From positions 868,001 through 932,000 of the forward strand of contig NZ_JACONZ010000001.1 in the NCBI RefSeq assembly GCF_014287275.1: DNA of 64,000 nt, in the 5' to 3' direction. Both the position numbers and the translations under genes were made by a program. The notes under the pieces are model-generated. The model was not told the DNA's origin. It searched no databases and saw only the letters and a list, made by a program, of their open reading frames with translations. Source of the stretch: Anaerofilum hominis (lineage in GTDB: Bacteria; Bacillota; Clostridia; Oscillospirales; Ruminococcaceae). Below are positions 52,355-62,100 of this stretch, piece after piece (within the stretch, counting starts at the first letter, position 1; each line of letters opens with the position of its first letter).

Positions 52355-52396
52355 AAAAGACCGCTGTGTCGACAACATCGACACAGCGGTCTTTTT
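52355..52396 (+). terminator. Terminator after the PAP2 gene
   Basis: AAAAGACCGCTGTGTCGA, a 5-base loop and TCGACACAGCGGTC, then TTTTT. Strong and symmetric. Confidence 0.85.
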
Positions 52397-53100
52397 GTAT
52401 AGAGAAAACTACTCACAGGCGGGTGGTCCAAAAAAACCTCATGGCGATCGTGCAGACAGGAGACTCCCCTTGCAAAAACAGAAATGCGGTCTGTCAACTG
52501 CTCAAAAAAACAAAAGTGGGAGTCAGCCAATGGAGGACCTAAACAAGTTATCGCATAAGGAAACCAGCATTCTGGTGTCGGGGAGATTATGTGCAGGTGC
52601 AGCGGGGAAAAAGCAAAAAAAATAGAAAAAGGGGTACGGCGCAGGCATAAAGAAGAGCAGACAGGCGCGCAGCAGATAATGGGGATTCTTTAATAAGCCC
52701 GTTTGCGGGCGGCAAGCAGACGCACCCTTGCAACCGGCGGACCGTACCAGCGCAACGCGTATCCTGTGTTCCCAGGTTTCGCCCGCCTGTGAACCCCCCG
52801 GCTTTGCCGCGGGATATTTTTTGTTTCCTGCGCACTGTCTCCTTTCCCTTAGATGAGGAACGGCGGCTCCTGCCGCGCCGGTGCGCGCTTCACCGGCCTG
52901 CCCGCTCCAAAGATCCTCTCCCGGTCCCGTGTGCCACGGGGGCCGGGAGAAGATAAAAAATCCCCTGCGCCGCTGCAGGCGGCCGGTGAAACATCTCCCG
53001 GCCGCCGGCGGGCACAGCGGCGGCAAAAAGGTGAAGACGGGGCAGCGTTCTCTGCGCGCGGCGTGCTTCCCGCTGCATTGCCGTGCAGGGACGCGGCCAT
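52397..53100. other. Gene-poor interval of lower GC
   Basis: Base composition drops at about 52390-52700. A 31-codon frame at 52530 (MEDLNKLSHKETSILVS) has GGGAG about 7 bases upstream and could be a peptide, but nothing else supports it. No family or repeat is recognised in the rest. Confidence 0.4.
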
Positions 53101-53144
53101 AAAAAAGCAGGGCCGGCGCGCACAACTGCCGCGCGCCGGCCCTG
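53101..53144 (-). terminator. Terminator of the HAAS-like gene
   Basis: A CAGGGCCGGCGCGC/GCGCGCCGGCCCTG stem with a 9-base loop. On the minus strand it ends in TTTTTT. Confidence 0.8.
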
Positions 53145-53186
53145 TCCGTTCGTCTGTTCCGCACCCGGGCCTCAGGGCCCCGGCGA

Positions 53187-53873
53187 TCACTTTTTGTCGT
53201 TGTCCCCGCTGTCCCCGCGGCCGCCGTCCAAAATCAGCCAGACCACCGCGCACAGGACGCCGCCGATGGGCAGCGCCACCCAGCCCGGATGCCAGAGGCC
53301 CGCGACCCCCATGGAAACGAATACCACTGCGGCCGCCGCCATGATGGCGCTGCTGATGCGGTCGCACAGCCGCTTGCGCCGCTGCAGGGTGAGCGGCTCC
53401 GGCTCACAGCCCGCGGCCTGCAGGCGCTCGAGGTAGTGCCCGTTTTTGATCCCGTAAAAGACAAAGATGCCGATACCGGCTGCCGCCAGCACAAAAAACA
53501 GCGCGCCCGGCAGGCTGGAGCCGGGCTGCATCAGGCCCGACAGCACGATCAGCGCGGCCACCGCCAGCAGGCAGAGCACCACGCCGATGGAAATGCCGCC
53601 CGCAAAGCGCCGGGTGAACGCTTCGTACTCCGCCAGCAGCGTCTCCTTTGCCGCATCTCCGCGCCGGACGCCCAGCTTTGCCCGCAGATCATTCAGATCG
53701 TCGTTTTCCGCCACCACGATGCCCAGCGCCTCATCTTCGTTTTTTCCCTCCGCCAGCAGCGCCGCATAACGCGCCTCCAGCCGCTGCCGGGTCTCCGTTT
53801 TCTGTGCCGCTGCCTGGCGGGTGTGCGGCAGCCCGGCAAACATATTTTCCACATAAATGCTGACTTTGCTCAT
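53187..53873 (-). CDS. HAAS-like membrane protein
   Basis: 228 residues from the ATG at 53873 (GGGGAG upstream). The N-terminal 90 residues are soluble and helical (VENMFAGLPHTRQAAAQKTE...RLEARYAALLAEGKNEDEALGIVV), resembling the HAAS/permease-prefix module that begins with a helical segment. Four membrane helices follow. These proteins are often partnered with PadR regulators, but none is adjacent. Function unknown. Confidence 0.7.
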   Translation of the reverse strand: MSKVSIYVENMFAGLPHTRQAAAQKTETRQRLEARYAALLAEGKNEDEALGIVVAENDDLNDLRAKLGVRRGDAAKETLLAEYEAFTRRFAGGISIGVVLCLLAVAALIVLSGLMQPGSSLPGALFFVLAAAGIGIFVFYGIKNGHYLERLQAAGCEPEPLTLQRRKRLCDRISSAIMAAAAVVFVSMGVAGLWHPGWVALPIGGVLCAVVWLILDGGRGDSGDNDKK

Positions 53874-54369
53874 TTTTATTCTCCCCTGGCCCCGGCGTCG
53901 CTTGGGACGGCGGCCATGGCTGCGGCGGGCGGCGCGGCCGCAAACGCCCCGTTCCCCTTTGCGCAGCATTTCCGGCCGCGTCTTTTCCCTGTGCGCCGGG
54001 CCTGTTCTGTACTACTCTTGAGTATAGCACAGGGCCGCGGCTTTCGTAAAGTTGCATTTTTGAAAAAAGCACCTCCGCCCCCGACGGTCCGCCCCTGGAC
54101 CAAAGCGCCTGCCGCGGGCCGGACAGCGGCGCCGGGCGGACGACGGCAGCCCTCCGGCAAAAGGGCAAACTTTTTTCACCTTTCCTGTCCCCGGAGAAAA
54201 GGCTGCGGACAGGCCCACAGCGCGGGGAGATCACCGTGTGGGGAGACCATAGCAGCGGGACACAGCGCGGCGGGGGCCCGACCGCAAAGCCGGGCCCCCG
54301 CCTGGACACGCCCTCTGCGGGCGCGCCTGCAGTTTGAATTTTTTCTGCCGCCGCGGGAAAAACAGCGCT
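53874..54369. other. Spacer with promoter
   Basis: Contains a minus-strand promoter: TTTACG (54045-54050), 18 bases and TATACT (54021-54026), serving the HAAS-like gene. The rest is GC-rich and shows no gene. Confidence 0.45.
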
Positions 54370-55347
54370 TTAAGCTTCCCGGCGCTGCTGCACCATGCGG
54401 TAAAACCGCTCCGCTTTTTCGCGGCAGTCCCTCAGACCTTCCATCTCTTCTTCCGGGGTGCTGCCGTAAATGCCCACCTCAAAATCCGCGGGCAGCTGCA
54501 GCGGCGCCTTTGCCGCATAATCCGCGATCTTCTCCCAGTCCAGCACGCCGGTAAAGGGAGGCCGGTGCTTGTCATGCAGCAGCACCTCGCTGTCGTCCCC
54601 CGCCAGCTCTTCGCTGATCGAATCATTGTCCTGCAGGTGGGTGGCGTACATGCGCTTATAATATTTTTCCAGGAAGTAATAGTAATTGTCCCGGCACATC
54701 AGGCTGCCGTGGCCGGAGTCAAAGCAGAAGCCGAGGAACTCCTCGTCATAGCGGTCGAACATCCGCTCAAACTCCTCCTCCTGATGGCAGGGCGGCGTGC
54801 AGATCAGATTTTCCAGCGCCACACGCACCCCGGCGGCCTTGGCGTAATCCCGCAGCTCATCAAAAGATTTGCAGACCTGGCGGTAATACTCCTCTTTGTC
54901 CGCGGGGTTCTTCTCGAACATTTCATAGGGCAGCTGCATGTGCAGCACCATCACCGAGGCCCCGATATGGCTGCACAGGTCCACCCGGTTCTTCAGCAGG
55001 TCCACGCCCGCAAGGCGGGTATACTCGTTGACGGAGGTATAGTCCTTGCGGATATCCGCAAGGCGGGTGCGGTTGCGGAACACCGGCCTGCCGTTCACTC
55101 GGATGGTGCGGCGGCCGCCCTCGGACGCGTGGATGCTGTGCGCTTTCACCCCCACGCTGCGCAGCAGGTCGCGCACCTGGAACATCTCGCTGGCACTGTA
55201 GAGATACTCCCCCTCCCAGTCGTGGATCCACTGGGTATGGGTAAAGCCCGCCCAGGCGATGTTGGTCACCTGGCGCTCGATCTCGGCCCAGTTGTGCAGG
55301 TCGTTGTTATAATCGCTGTTGACGGAGCTGAGCAATCGCTCTGACAT
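54370..55347 (-). CDS. TIM-barrel sugar isomerase/epimerase
   Basis: 325 residues of the xylose-isomerase-like (AP endonuclease 2) superfamily. Metal-ligand glutamate in VALENLICTPPC, GFCFDSGHGSLM (Asp/His) and THLQDND support the fold. Members epimerise or isomerise sugars and inositols. It is 31 bp downstream of an MFS transporter gene on the same strand, so it probably acts on an imported carbohydrate. The substrate is not identifiable from motifs. Confidence 0.85.
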   Translation of the reverse strand: MSERLLSSVNSDYNNDLHNWAEIERQVTNIAWAGFTHTQWIHDWEGEYLYSASEMFQVRDLLRSVGVKAHSIHASEGGRRTIRVNGRPVFRNRTRLADIRKDYTSVNEYTRLAGVDLLKNRVDLCSHIGASVMVLHMQLPYEMFEKNPADKEEYYRQVCKSFDELRDYAKAAGVRVALENLICTPPCHQEEEFERMFDRYDEEFLGFCFDSGHGSLMCRDNYYYFLEKYYKRMYATHLQDNDSISEELAGDDSEVLLHDKHRPPFTGVLDWEKIADYAAKAPLQLPADFEVGIYGSTPEEEMEGLRDCREKAERFYRMVQQRREA

Positions 55348-55378
55348 GGTCTCGCCTCCTGTTTTGCTGTGCCCGGCC

Positions 55379-56665
55379 TCAGACCGGCGCCCCTTCCACT
55401 TTTGCCTGCTGGATGGCTTTTGCGTTCAGCCGCCGCAGCACGATGGCGCAGACAAAGCCGACGGCGGAGAGGATGACCATCCACAAAAAGCACAATTTGT
55501 AGCCCTGGAGGCCCTCGGCGTTGTCCACCATGTTGCCGCTGACCGTGTAGAGGAAGATCTCAGGCGCATAGCCCACCAGCGAGATGATGCCGGAGGCCGT
55601 GCCTGCCAGACGCTTGGGGATCAGCACCTCATCGATGGTGGAGAAATACAGCGCTTTGATGCTGTAAAGGCACAGGCCGTAAAGGATAAAGTTGACCACG
55701 ATCACCCAGACCGCCCCCCGGTTGGCCGGGATCAGCAGGTAGCAGGCGGCGAAAACGGTCATGCCCACGAACGCCCACTGGATGAACTTGATGCGGCTGC
55801 CCACCTTGTCGGCGATGAAGCCCGCTGCCACGGCGCCCACCATCATCATAAAATAGGTGCGCACCACGCTGAGGGTGGCGACGGTGGAATCGCTCAGGCC
55901 GAAAGCCTGGGACAGGTAAGGCGTGACATAGCCGTGGAAGATCAGGGCCGCATAGTTGCAGACCACCAGCACGCCGCACAGCCAGACCCGCGGCATCTTG
56001 GCCACCTCGACGAAGTTTTTCCACTTCAGCGGGGCGCTCTCTTTGTTCTCGGTTTTCTTGACGGCTTTTTCCGGCTTGTTGTTGGGGATAAAGATCATCG
56101 ACAGCACGCCTGCGACCAGCAGCAGCACGCTGTAGAAGATGATGGTGCCCCGCAGGCCGCCGATGCTGTCGGCCGCGCGGGAGAACACTGCCACCGACCC
56201 AAAGGCCACCAGCGTGCCGATCAGCCCGCGGCCGCCCTCCAGCGAGCCGAACAGCTTGCCCTGCTCCTCCGGCGAGCCCAGGTTGTTGATCACCTTGACC
56301 ATGGCTGCCCAGAAAGTGAACACTGTGGTGATGGCAAAAACGCCGTGGATCACCAGCAGCCAGACAAAGCTGGGCATGGTGTAGAACCAGAAGCCCGCCA
56401 GCGCAGTGCCAAAGCAGGAAAATACGATCAGGCTTTTGGCCGAAAATTTATCCGCCAGGATGCCGCCGGGGAAATAGCAGATAAAGTTGACGATGCCGTA
56501 GGCAGACATCAGCATGCCCAGCTGGGTCTTGGTGGCGCCGGTGGCCGCCTGCAGCGGCTCCATATAAGTTTCGCGCAAATAGGGCAATTTGGTCATCAGG
56601 CCGCCGGCAATGGCGACCACGATCAGGGTGACCCACTTCTGGACACTTGCATTCTTGAATTTCAT
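55379..56665 (-). CDS. MFS transporter
   Basis: 428 residues with 12 predicted helices. The start MKFKNASVQKWVTL at 56665 is supported by the family N-terminus and AAAGGGG upstream; a longer frame is unlikely. The loop between helices 2 and 3 has GGILADKFSAK, the motif-A-like segment. The loop between the two halves is NNKPEKAVKKTENKE. The substrate is unknown, probably a sugar or sugar acid given the coupled isomerase. Its leader contains a terminator hairpin. Confidence 0.88.
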   Translation of the reverse strand: MKFKNASVQKWVTLIVVAIAGGLMTKLPYLRETYMEPLQAATGATKTQLGMLMSAYGIVNFICYFPGGILADKFSAKSLIVFSCFGTALAGFWFYTMPSFVWLLVIHGVFAITTVFTFWAAMVKVINNLGSPEEQGKLFGSLEGGRGLIGTLVAFGSVAVFSRAADSIGGLRGTIIFYSVLLLVAGVLSMIFIPNNKPEKAVKKTENKESAPLKWKNFVEVAKMPRVWLCGVLVVCNYAALIFHGYVTPYLSQAFGLSDSTVATLSVVRTYFMMMVGAVAAGFIADKVGSRIKFIQWAFVGMTVFAACYLLIPANRGAVWVIVVNFILYGLCLYSIKALYFSTIDEVLIPKRLAGTASGIISLVGYAPEIFLYTVSGNMVDNAEGLQGYKLCFLWMVILSAVGFVCAIVLRRLNAKAIQQAKVEGAPV

Positions 56666-56796
56666 CGAAAATCCATCCCCTTTACTTTCCGGCGGCGGGA
56701 AACCTCCTCCCCGCCGCCGGGTCATATTGCCGCTTGAGACGTTGCTCCGATCGGAAAATCCATGAGATGTGAAAACAGGAGAGCCAAAAAGGCAAC

Positions 56797-56840
56797 AAAA
56801 AAACCGCATAGCATCCCCGGTCGACTCGGGGTGCCTGCAG
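56797..56840 (-). terminator. Leader terminator/attenuator of the MFS-isomerase operon
   Basis: On the minus strand, a GCAGGCACCCCG...CGGGGATGC stem (one bulged base) is followed by TTTTTTT. It lies about 30-70 bases after the predicted start of transcription and 130 bp before the MFS ATG. Confidence 0.5.
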
Positions 56841-56872
56841 TCTCTTTTCTCTCGCAATCACCTTACGCGTTC

Positions 56873-56902
56873 ATCATACTTTATCCGTCTGTATTTTGTC
56901 AA
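56873..56902 (-). promoter_or_regulatory. Promoter of the MFS-isomerase operon
   Basis: On the minus strand, TTGACA (56897-56902), 18 bases and TATGAT (56873-56878). Confidence 0.65.
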
Positions 56903-57004
56903 TAATTTCTTTACTTTCATTTTACATTTTGGTTGTTTTGTCTGGTTTTGGACAGGTAGTATTGTCTAACTTTTCCCCCAGAAAAATTTTGCCGCCCGGA
57001 CGGC

Positions 57005-57033
57005 TTGTCGAGCGCCGTGTTTGCAGCTATAAT
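57005..57033 (+). promoter_or_regulatory. Promoter of the cytidylate-kinase-like gene
   Basis: TTGTCG (57005-57010), 17 bases and TATAAT (57028-57033), about 85 bp before the start. Confidence 0.6.
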
Positions 57034-57118
57034 AAAGATACAAAAACAAAGCGGCACAGGCCTGTTCCTTCGGCACTCTGCACAGTCTGTCCGCTTTTCG
57101 GAAACGGAGGTTCGTTGT

Positions 57119-57727
57119 ATGTCCAAAAGGGTCATCACCATCAGCCGTGAGTTTGGCAGCGGCGGGCGCGCGATCGGCAAAATGGTCGCGGACAAACTGG
57201 GGGTCAAATTTTATGACCGTGAACTGATCCAGCTTGTGGCAAAAGAGAGCGGTTTCGCCCTGGACTTCGTTGAGGAGACCGGGGAGTATTCCTCCACCAG
57301 CAGCCTGCTGTACAACCTGTCCGTGGGCGGCATCTACACCCAGGGCGCGTTTTCACCCGAGACCCTGCCCCCCGCGGACAAAGTGCAGATCCTGCAAAAC
57401 AACATTATCCGCGAACTGGCGGAGAAAGAGCCCTGCGTCATTGTGGGCCGTTCGGCGGATTATATCCTGCGCGAGCGCACCGACTGCCTGAACGTTTTTA
57501 TCCACGCGGACATGGCGCACAAGGTAAAGCGCGCGGTGGAGCTGTACAACATTTCTCCAAAATCGCCTGAAAAGATCCTCGCCAAAAAAGACAAGGCCCG
57601 GGCAAGCCAGTACCGGCGCTATACCGATCAGGTCTGGGGCATGGCGGACAATTACCATCTGACGCTGGACAGCGGCGTATTCGGGCTGGAAAAGTGCTGC
57701 GACATCATCGTGGCCCTGGCCAGGTAA
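57119..57727 (+). CDS. Cytidylate kinase-like family protein
   Basis: 202 residues from the ATG at 57119 (AACGGAGG upstream). It opens VITISREFGSGGRAIGKMVA, the modified P-loop of the family, followed by FYDREL and VIVGRSADYIL. Later RASQYRRYTDQVWG fits the lid and base-binding region. True CMP kinases differ; this group is common in Firmicutes and its substrate is unknown. Single gene. Confidence 0.85.
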   Translation: MSKRVITISREFGSGGRAIGKMVADKLGVKFYDRELIQLVAKESGFALDFVEETGEYSSTSSLLYNLSVGGIYTQGAFSPETLPPADKVQILQNNIIRELAEKEPCVIVGRSADYILRERTDCLNVFIHADMAHKVKRAVELYNISPKSPEKILAKKDKARASQYRRYTDQVWGMADNYHLTLDSGVFGLEKCCDIIVALAR

Positions 57728-57738
57728 GAACGCAAGTC

Positions 57739-57769
57739 AAAAGGGGCGGCTATGCCGCCCCTTTTTTCT
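57739..57769. terminator. Bidirectional terminator
   Basis: AAAAGGGGCGGC, TAT, GCCGCCCCTTTTTT between convergent genes. The stop codon of the DedA gene lies in the hairpin. Confidence 0.85.
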
Positions 57770-58415
57770 GTTCTTTCTGATCTGCGCTTTCCGCCTGCGC
57801 CCTGCGGCGCAGTGCCTGCCGGCGCGCATGCCGCCGCATGCCCAGCAGCACCGCCAGCAAAATGGCCACCGCGATCACCAGGTTGCCGTAGGTGTCCAGA
57901 TAGGGCAGCAGCAGCGCCCAGGCATCCCCCAGCGCCGCGCCGGCGAGCACCAGCACGGTGTTCCAGATCAGCGAACCGGCGGCAGTGAGCAGCAGAAAAG
58001 GCAGCGCGGCCATGCGGGCCATACCGGCCGGCACCGAGATCAGGCTGCGCAGGATGGGCACCATGCGGCAGAGGAAAATCGTCTTTTTCTGGTATTTTTC
58101 ATAGGTGTCCAGGCTTCGCTCCAGATCCGCGGCCTCAAACCCCAGATAACGGCCATACTTTTTGGTCAGCCGCAGCAGCCGGGGCCGGTCCAGCAGGGTG
58201 CCCGCCCCGTAAAGGATCAGCGCTCCGGCCAGCGAGCCGGCCGTGGCCGCCAGGATCACCGTCAGCGGGGTGAGGCCGGCCTTTGTGGTCATGAACCCGC
58301 CGAAAGTGAGGATGACCTCGCTGGGGATGGGGGGAAACACGTTTTCCAGCAGGATCAGCGCAAAAACGCCCAGCGCCCCATATTCCGTCATAGCGGCCAA
58401 GATCCAGTCCTGCAT
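57750..58415 (-). CDS. DedA family membrane protein
   Basis: 221 residues with about five helices. Family signatures are ENVFPPIPSEVILTFGGFM near the start and FLCRMVPILRSLISVPAGMARM in the middle. DedA proteins recycle undecaprenyl phosphate or other lipids across the membrane and support envelope homeostasis. The C-terminal tail is basic and Gln-rich. The start has GGGGGAAG upstream on the minus strand. Confidence 0.9.
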   Translation of the reverse strand: MQDWILAAMTEYGALGVFALILLENVFPPIPSEVILTFGGFMTTKAGLTPLTVILAATAGSLAGALILYGAGTLLDRPRLLRLTKKYGRYLGFEAADLERSLDTYEKYQKKTIFLCRMVPILRSLISVPAGMARMAALPFLLLTAAGSLIWNTVLVLAGAALGDAWALLLPYLDTYGNLVIAVAILLAVLLGMRRHARRQALRRRAQAESADQKEQKKGAA

Positions 58416-58568
58416 CGCGCTTCCCCCTTTCCGCTATCTAACTATATGGCGGAAAAGCCCGGCACAGAACACCAGGCGCCGTGCCCCGGGGCCGTCTTTT
58501 CGGCCGCCGGGCGTTTTTTTGCTCCCGCCGCCGCGCGCCCTCTGCTCCGCGCCTGCCGCCGGGCCGTG

Positions 58569-58768
58569 GAAGTGTCGGGACTGTGGAACTGCCGGGACCT
58601 GGAACCGCTGGGGCGTGGAAGTGACGGGACGCGGAATTGCCGCGCTGCAGAAGCGCCGGGACATGGAAGCGTCCGGCCGCAGAACCGCCGGGTCGCAAAA
58701 GCGCCGGGACATAGAGCCGCCAGACCGCAGAACTGCCGGAAAGCTGAAACGCTGGAATACGGAGCTGC
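58569..58768. repeat. Degenerate 16-bp tandem repeat array (about 12 units)
   Basis: Units begin with GAA or GAG and follow the loose consensus GAANYGCCGGGACNNG. The first unit is 17 bases and eleven of 16 follow. A 16-bp unit is not a multiple of three and no credible gene spans it, so it is not a protein repeat. It lies in the spacer after the GGDEF-EAL gene. Confidence 0.75.
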
Positions 58769-58770
58769 AA

Positions 58771-58817
58771 AAAGCGCCCGGGAAAACGCGTCAAGAACAC
58801 GTTTTCCCGGGCGCTTT
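58771..58817 (-). terminator. 18-bp perfect-stem terminator
   Basis: AAAGCGCCCGGGAAAACG and its exact complement around an 11-base loop. On the minus strand it is followed by TTTTTGC. It is the first terminator downstream of the GGDEF-EAL gene, about 320 bp after its stop codon, right beside the repeat array. Confidence 0.7.
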
Positions 58818-59134
58818 AAAAGACTGCTTCCCGCCGCGGCCCTCCGTCTGTCTCTGTTTCACACCGGCGCCGCAGAGGGGGCTTTGCCGCCAAACTCTCA
58901 CAAAAACCAAACCAACTTTTCGCGGCAGGTCTACGGCAAAACGCATCCCGCGGGGCCGTTTTTCGGCGCTTCTGCAGCAGGCATCCGCTGCGGGCTGGCG
59001 CGCTCAAAGCCCCTCCCGCCGGTCTTTTGCGCCCCAGCCGCCGATGCCTCTGCACCCGCGGCGCGGTCCGGCAGGGATAACCGTCGCTTTTTCCCGCCTT
59101 GCGGCCGCGGCGGGACCGGGAGGTCTTTTTTCGG
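58818..59134. other. Gene-free stretch
   Basis: Between the GGDEF-EAL stop and its terminator. No coding or repeat pattern is seen. Confidence 0.4.
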
Positions 59135-62100
59135 TCATTCCCGCTCCTGCCGAAAGAGCTCTTCCGCCTCCGCCGGGGAAAGCGGCACGGAAAAGGCGCC
59201 GCCCTCTGCCAGCAGGCAGCCCGCGCGCCGCAGCCGCTCGGCCTCGGCCTCTGTCTCCACCCCGCGGGCCAGCGCGGAGAGCCCCAGTGCCTCCACCACC
59301 TGCATCAGCCCCTCCAGCAAAGGCTCCTCCTGCGCTGAAGCGAACAGCTGCCGCGGCAGCACTACCTGGTCGCAGGGGGTCTTTCCCCGCAGGTCGATCA
59401 CCGAGTCGTTGAGGGCAAAGTCCCCCACAGCGACCGCAAAGCCCGCCTCCCGCAGCGCGCGCAGCGTGTCCAGCGCCCCGGCGTTGTCTCTCAGGCCTGT
59501 GCTGTCGGACAGTTCCAGCCGCAGCAGGCGGCGCGGCACCCCGGCCTTGTCGGCCGAGGCCGTCACCCGGGCGACAAAGTCGCACTGCGCCAGATGCAGG
59601 CGCGAAAAGGGCACCGTGACCGGCAGCGTCAGGCCGGCCCTCTGCCAGCGGCGCAGCAGCGCGCAGGTCTCGTCGATCAGATAATAGTCCAGCGCCAATA
59701 CAAAGCCATTCTCCTCAAACTGGGGCAAAAATTCCTCCTGCCGCAGTTCACCCAGGGCCGGGCTGCTCCAGCGGGTCAGCACCCGCGCCCCCGCGGGGCG
59801 GCCGCTTTCCAGCGACACCACCGGCGCCAGGGCCAACTGGAACTGCCGGTCCGCCAGCGCTTTGCCTGCCTGCCGCTCTATGGCGCGGCGGCGCTGTTCC
59901 TCGGCGCCCAGCTCGGCGCTGTAGTAAACGCAGCCGCCGCGGCCACCGCGGCGCGCCCGGCGGCGCGCCAGCGCCGCACAGTCGTACAGGGCGGAAAAGG
60001 CCGCCCCGCCCCGCGCCACCGGGCTGAACCCACAGCGGAACCTCAGGTCGTAGCTGCCCAGCAGCGCCCGCGCGGCGGGCGCGAAATCGCGCTCGAACCG
60101 CCGCGCCCGCTCCAGCAGCGTCTCCCCCTCCCGCTGGCGCACCAGCAGAGCGAACTCATCCCGCCGCACTCTGCAGGCCAGTTCGCCGCCGGACAGCTGG
60201 CCGCGCAGCTGGGCCCCAAGGCGGGCCAGCAGCCGTTCCGAGGTCTCTGCGCCAAAGGTGTCGCCGATGTCGCCGAAGCGCACGATATCGATGCTCATCA
60301 TCGCCCAGCCCTCTTCAGAGCGGTCGGCCAGGGTGCGGGCGGCCTGCCTGCGAAAACGCGGAAAGCTGGGCAGCCCGGTGCGCGGGTCCTGACGGGCCCG
60401 CCGCTCCTGCGCGCGGATGCGCAGCAGGTAGCCGCCCACGATATTTGCGATGCGGCCCAGCGTCTCGCCCTCCTCGTCGGTCCAGATGCGCGGGGCCACA
60501 CAGTCGTCAAAGCCGATACAGCCGCGGTAAAGCCCGTGGTCCTGGATGCCGTACTGCAGAAAGGCGCGGATGCCGCGCTCCTGGACCCGCGGCAGGATAT
60601 CCCGGGGCAGCGCGCCGGGCGCGCCGGTGTCGTCGCACTGGTACAGCCCGGCGCGGGCCTCCCGCACTGCGGCGCTCTCGCCCGCGATGGAAAAGGTCTC
60701 CAGCCGGCCGCTGAGGCTCTCGGTCTCATCGCTGCACCACTCATGGGTCAGCCGCAGGATCTGGCGGTCCTCAGGTTCCGCCTCATAGATATAGGCGCGG
60801 GAGACGTGGAAATGCTGCCCGGCAGTGCGCAGCACCAGATCGACCGCGCGGTCCGGGTCCTCGCCCTCATAGAGCATGTTGAAAAACAGATAAAACATGT
60901 TTTCGTTGAACGATTTCGCCGAACCGGCGGCCGCGGGCGCCTCGCCGAAATAGGCTCCTGCGTCCGCCCCGTCGTCGCGGATGCCGCGGCGATAGGCCAC
61001 CAGCCGCCCGCCGCCCGCCCGCTTGGCTGCCGCCAGCGCCAAGTCGGCCTGCCGCAGCAGCAGCGAAAAGTCCCTTTCCCCGGGCGGGATCAGCACCAGC
61101 CCGACGCTGGCGGTGATGCACAGTTCCTGTTTGCCGTCGGCCAGGCTCTGGCGCATCTTTTCACAGAAACCGCGCCCCAGGGCCGCCGCCTCGCGCCGCG
61201 AAGCGGCCCGCCGGTAGACCGCCAGGGTGGTGGCGCCGATGCGCCCGCAGACCGCGCCCTCGCCCGCCGCTGCGGACAGCTTATCCGCCGCGCCGATCAG
61301 CACCGCCTCCCCGAACAGGATGCCCAGGCGGTCGGTCACCTCCTGATAGTGGTCGATATCCACCACATACAGCGCGATATAGCCGCTCTCCAGCTTTTCC
61401 AGGGCCGTGAGCATCTTTGCCCGCAGCGTTCCGCCGTTGAACAGGCCGGTGAGCTGGTCTCTCTCGGTGCGCTGGGCCAGCGCCAGCGCCTCGCGCTTTT
61501 CCTCGTCGATATCCGCCAGCAGCCCCACGGCGCGCCGAGGCTTGCCCTCCAGGTCGTAAAGGGTGGCCAGCGTCAGGCGGCACCAGCGATAGGTGCCGTA
61601 GCTGGTGCGCATGCGCAGCTCGACGCTGCCGCCCGCACCACCGGCCAGCACGCTGCGGTGCAGCCTGCGAAAGGCCGGCACGTCGGCCAGATAAACGTTT
61701 TCACTGGACGGGATGCCGTCCTCGTCCACTGCCAGCAGCGGCTCGGCCCCCATCAGTTCGCGCCAGAGCAGCGACTGGAAGCCCGCCTCCGAGAGGGTGC
61801 GCGCCCTCAGGTCCCACTCATAGGCCTGCTGGCCGGAGTTTTCCAGCAGGGCGCGAAACCCATCGTACCACTGGGTGAGCTGTTCATAGCTCTGATAAAA
61901 ATCGCGGGGGGCCAGCGCCAGCGCCGCCCAAAGCACGCCGCCCTCACGCCGCCCGGAACAGCTGACCGCCGCCGGCGCGGCGTCCGCAGGCTGCGTCAGC
62001 CGGAACGAGAGCCGCACCTCGTCCCCTGCGGCCAGCTGGGCGCGCAGGGCCGTTTCCACGGCCGCCCAGTCCTCCGGCAGGACCAGCTCCTGCACGGGCG

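Noticed and set aside
52195-52530. A minus-strand frame that looked like a possible transposase tail
   Set aside because: No catalytic motif, no terminal inverted repeats, and it runs through the PAP2 terminator hairpin.
58569-58768. CRISPR array
   Set aside because: Units are 16 bp, degenerate and directly adjacent; there are no spacers or cas genes.
58438-58800. A minus-strand frame with 16-residue periodic repeats (RFHVPALL-type)
   Set aside because: The period comes from the 16-bp DNA repeat (48 bp = 16 codons), the frame has no ribosome binding site, and the unit changes frame each copy.
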